Origin: CAZJHX01 sp964545715
Lineage (GTDB): Bacteria > Myxococcota_A > UBA9042 > GCA-2863065
Reading direction: 5' to 3'
Length of the DNA stretch: 30,216 bases
Assembly: GCA_964545715.1 (NCBI GenBank)
Contig: CAZJHX010000134.1
Location: 1-30,216, forward strand
In this document: piece by piece, positions 28,937-30,216 of the stretch
Numbering within the stretch: the first letter of the stretch is position 1
Layout: each line of letters starts with the position of its first letter
Notes under the pieces: model-generated
Databases searched by the model: none
Told to the model about the DNA's origin: nothing
Seen by the model: the letters and a program-made list of their open reading frames with translations, nothing else
Program-made: the position numbers and the translations under genes

Positions 28937-30216
28937 TCAGGCGCCGTCCAGCTCCTGCCGCACGGCGTCGATATCCACCCCCGCTTTCTCCATCCACCGA
29001 TAAGCCGTCTTGCGGGTCACTCCCAGCTGCGAGGCCGCGGCCTTGACCTCTCCATCGCACGCCAGCAACACCCGCCGCAGCTCGTCCGCGGACGGGCGCT
29101 TGCGCCGGCCGCCGGGGGCGGAATGAACGTTCATTCCGCCTGAGCCGGACGGGACGCGCGAGGGTGGATCGGCGCTGTCGGCGAGCAGCCAGTCGGGGGC
29201 GGTCAGGCGGTCCGCGTCGGGCGGTGACGAGACGACGATGCGCTCCACACAGCCGTCGAGCTCGCGGACGTTGCCGGGCCACGCGCGGTACATCAGGCGA
29301 TAGACCAGTGAGCGGTCCAGGGTGACCGGGCGGCCCGCATAGCGCTGGGCGAAGGTGTGGGCCAGCAGCGGAATGTCCTCGGTGCGGTCGTGTAGGGACG
29401 GCACCTCGATGACCCAGCGGGAGAGGCGCATCCAGAGATCCTCGCGAAAGGCGCCCGTGGCGACGGCGCCGGCGAGGTTGCGGTGGGTGGCGGCCACGAC
29501 TCGCGCATCCGTGGTCAGGGTGCGCGTGGCGCCGACGGGGCGGTAGACCTTCTCTTGCAGCAGCCTGAGCAGGCCCGCCTGCAGGGACGGCGAGGCGTCA
29601 CCGATCTCATCGAGAAAGAGCGTGCCGCCGGCGGCTTCTTCGACCAGGCCGCTGCGGTTGGTCTGCGCGCCGGTAAAGGCGCCGCGTACGTGTCCGAAGA
29701 GCTCGCTTTGCAGCAGGGTGTCAGCCACGCTGCCGCAGTTGACGGCGACGAAGCGGCCGGGGCGATGGCTCTCGTCGTGCAGGGCGCGGGCGACGACCTC
29801 TTTGCCTGTGCCGGTCTCGCCCAGCAGCAGCACGGTCGTGGGGCGCGAGGCCACCTGTTTGAGCTGATCGACGACGTGTCCGAGGGCGTGGCTGCGGCCG
29901 ACCAGCGTGTTGTGGCGCGGCTGCTCGTAGACCTCGGGGGCGGTGTGCAAAAGAAAGAGCAAGCTGCCGGCGGCGATGATGTCGCCGGGAACCAGCTCGG
30001 TCTCGGTGACCGGAACCGCGTTTACGGACGTGCCGTTGCGGCTGCCCAGGTCGCGCAGCCGGACGGTGCCCTTGGCGGCGACTATCTCGACATGGCTGCG
30101 GGAGAGGCGGCTGTCTTCCAGGGCGCCCGGACCCAGGGAGGTCCCCTTGCGTCCGAGGACCAACGGGACCCCCTCGTCCAGCCGCGCCCGGCGGCCCACC
30201 CCAAGGGGGGGGGGGG
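28937..30216 (-). CDS. FHA domain sigma-54-dependent activator, N-terminus beyond the right edge
   Basis: The frame is open to the edge; a GTG at 30199 would give 420 residues, but it leaves only 15 residues before the FHA LGRK motif and so lacks the first FHA strand. The true start probably lies outside. Numbering from that GTG: FHA (1-85; LGRK, SRSH at 33-36, NGT at 55-57); AAA+ (98-330) with Walker A GETGTGKE (127-134), GAFTGA (173-178), Walker B GGTLFLDEIG (191-200) and an intact WPGNVREL (307-314); a linker that includes GMNVHS from the palindrome (355-360); and a Fis-type helix-turn-helix (383-405). It has the same plan as the activator at 1176-2495, with a different DNA-binding helix, so the two should read different enhancer sites. 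It may act on the sigma-54 promoters at 27500 or 24732. Confidence 0.88.
   Translation of the reverse strand, partial: PPPLGVGRRARLDEGVPLVLGRKGTSLGPGALEDSRLSRSHVEIVAAKGTVRLRDLGSRNGTSVNAVPVTETELVPGDIIAAGSLLFLLHTAPEVYEQPRHNTLVGRSHALGHVVDQLKQVASRPTTVLLLGETGTGKEVVARALHDESHRPGRFVAVNCGSVADTLLQSELFGHVRGAFTGAQTNRSGLVEEAAGGTLFLDEIGDASPSLQAGLLRLLQEKVYRPVGATRTLTTDARVVAATHRNLAGAVATGAFREDLWMRLSRWVIEVPSLHDRTEDIPLLAHTFAQRYAGRPVTLDRSLVYRLMYRAWPGNVRELDGCVERIVVSSPPDADRLTAPDWLLADSADPPSRVPSGSGGMNVHSAPGGRRKRPSADELRRVLLACDGEVKAAASQLGVTRKTAYRWMEKAGVDIDAVRQELDGA
29117..29140. repeat. Palindromic repeat, copy 3 (24-bp perfect symmetry)
   Basis: The core GGAATGAACGTTCATTCC (29120-29137) is identical to the copy at 611-628; symmetry extends 3 more bases on each side. 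It encodes G-M-N-V-H-S in the linker between the AAA+ domain and the helix-turn-helix of the activator. Confidence 0.9.
30205..30216. other. Terminal G12 homopolymer
   Basis: The window ends in twelve G residues, within the reading frame of the FHA activator. This is more likely a sequencing or assembly end than real sequence. Confidence 0.6.

Noticed and set aside
1..30216. Insertion sequences, integrases, attachment sites, tRNA or rRNA genes
   Set aside because: No transposase or integrase motifs, terminal inverted repeats or tRNA-like cloverleaf stretches were seen on either strand; cassette duplication therefore has no visible mobile cause here.

Overview
The window looks like a chromosomal fragment (probably a complete contig, since one end is a 12-base G run and the other an odd junction) from a high-GC, Gram-negative, predatory/social-type bacterium of the Myxococcota, perhaps Bradymonadia or Nannocystales; I cannot resolve which from sequence alone. 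The indications are large cysteine-rich lipoproteins with Asp/Thr/Gly low-complexity linkers, DUF4215-type cysteine repeats, FG-GAP/VCBS surface proteins, a MYXO-CTERM-like C-terminal anchor, FHA-sigma-54 activators and a class II HMG-CoA reductase. There are no rRNA, tRNA, CRISPR or recognisable insertion sequences.

Layout. 1-2.5 kb: a truncated lipoprotein, an unknown helical protein (452-1198) behind a sigma-54 promoter, and an FHA/AAA+ sigma-54 activator. 2.5-7.1 kb: a large Cys-rich lipoprotein, then a pssA-mvaA operon on the minus strand, also behind a sigma-54 promoter; mvaA appears to start at a CTG that overlaps the pssA stop. 7.2-12.7 kb: a membrane-anchored unknown protein, an FG-GAP lipoprotein, an outer-membrane barrel behind a sigma-54 promoter, an alpha/beta hydrolase and a cupin. 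12.7-14.2 kb: a ferritin-like protein and a TetR repressor, whose promoters share the operator TGACC-N13-GGTCA. 14.2-24.7 kb: two diverged copies of one three-component system, flanking ettA and a J-domain/TPR gene. 24.7-30.2 kb: an anchored Ig-like protein, a DUF4215 repeat protein, a Cys-rich lipoprotein and a second FHA-sigma-54 activator running off the right edge.

The most notable system is the duplicated cassette of a DUF3604 (PHP-like metallohydrolase) lipoprotein, a membrane-anchored PpiC/parvulin foldase and a HupE/UreJ-type metal-transport-like membrane protein. In copy 1 (minus strand) the order is PpiC, then HupE fused in frame to DUF3604; in copy 2 (plus strand) it is DUF3604, PpiC, HupE as separate genes. 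All junctions inside both copies are 4-base start/stop overlaps, so the parts are probably made in fixed ratio and work together in the envelope.

Two regulatory layers stand out. Five GG-N10-GC sigma-54 promoters precede envelope or lipid genes, and two FHA-coupled sigma-54 activators are encoded in the same 30 kb. Separately, an 18-bp palindrome (GGAATGAACGTTCATTCC) occurs three times, each time inside a reading frame at an interdomain or loop position.
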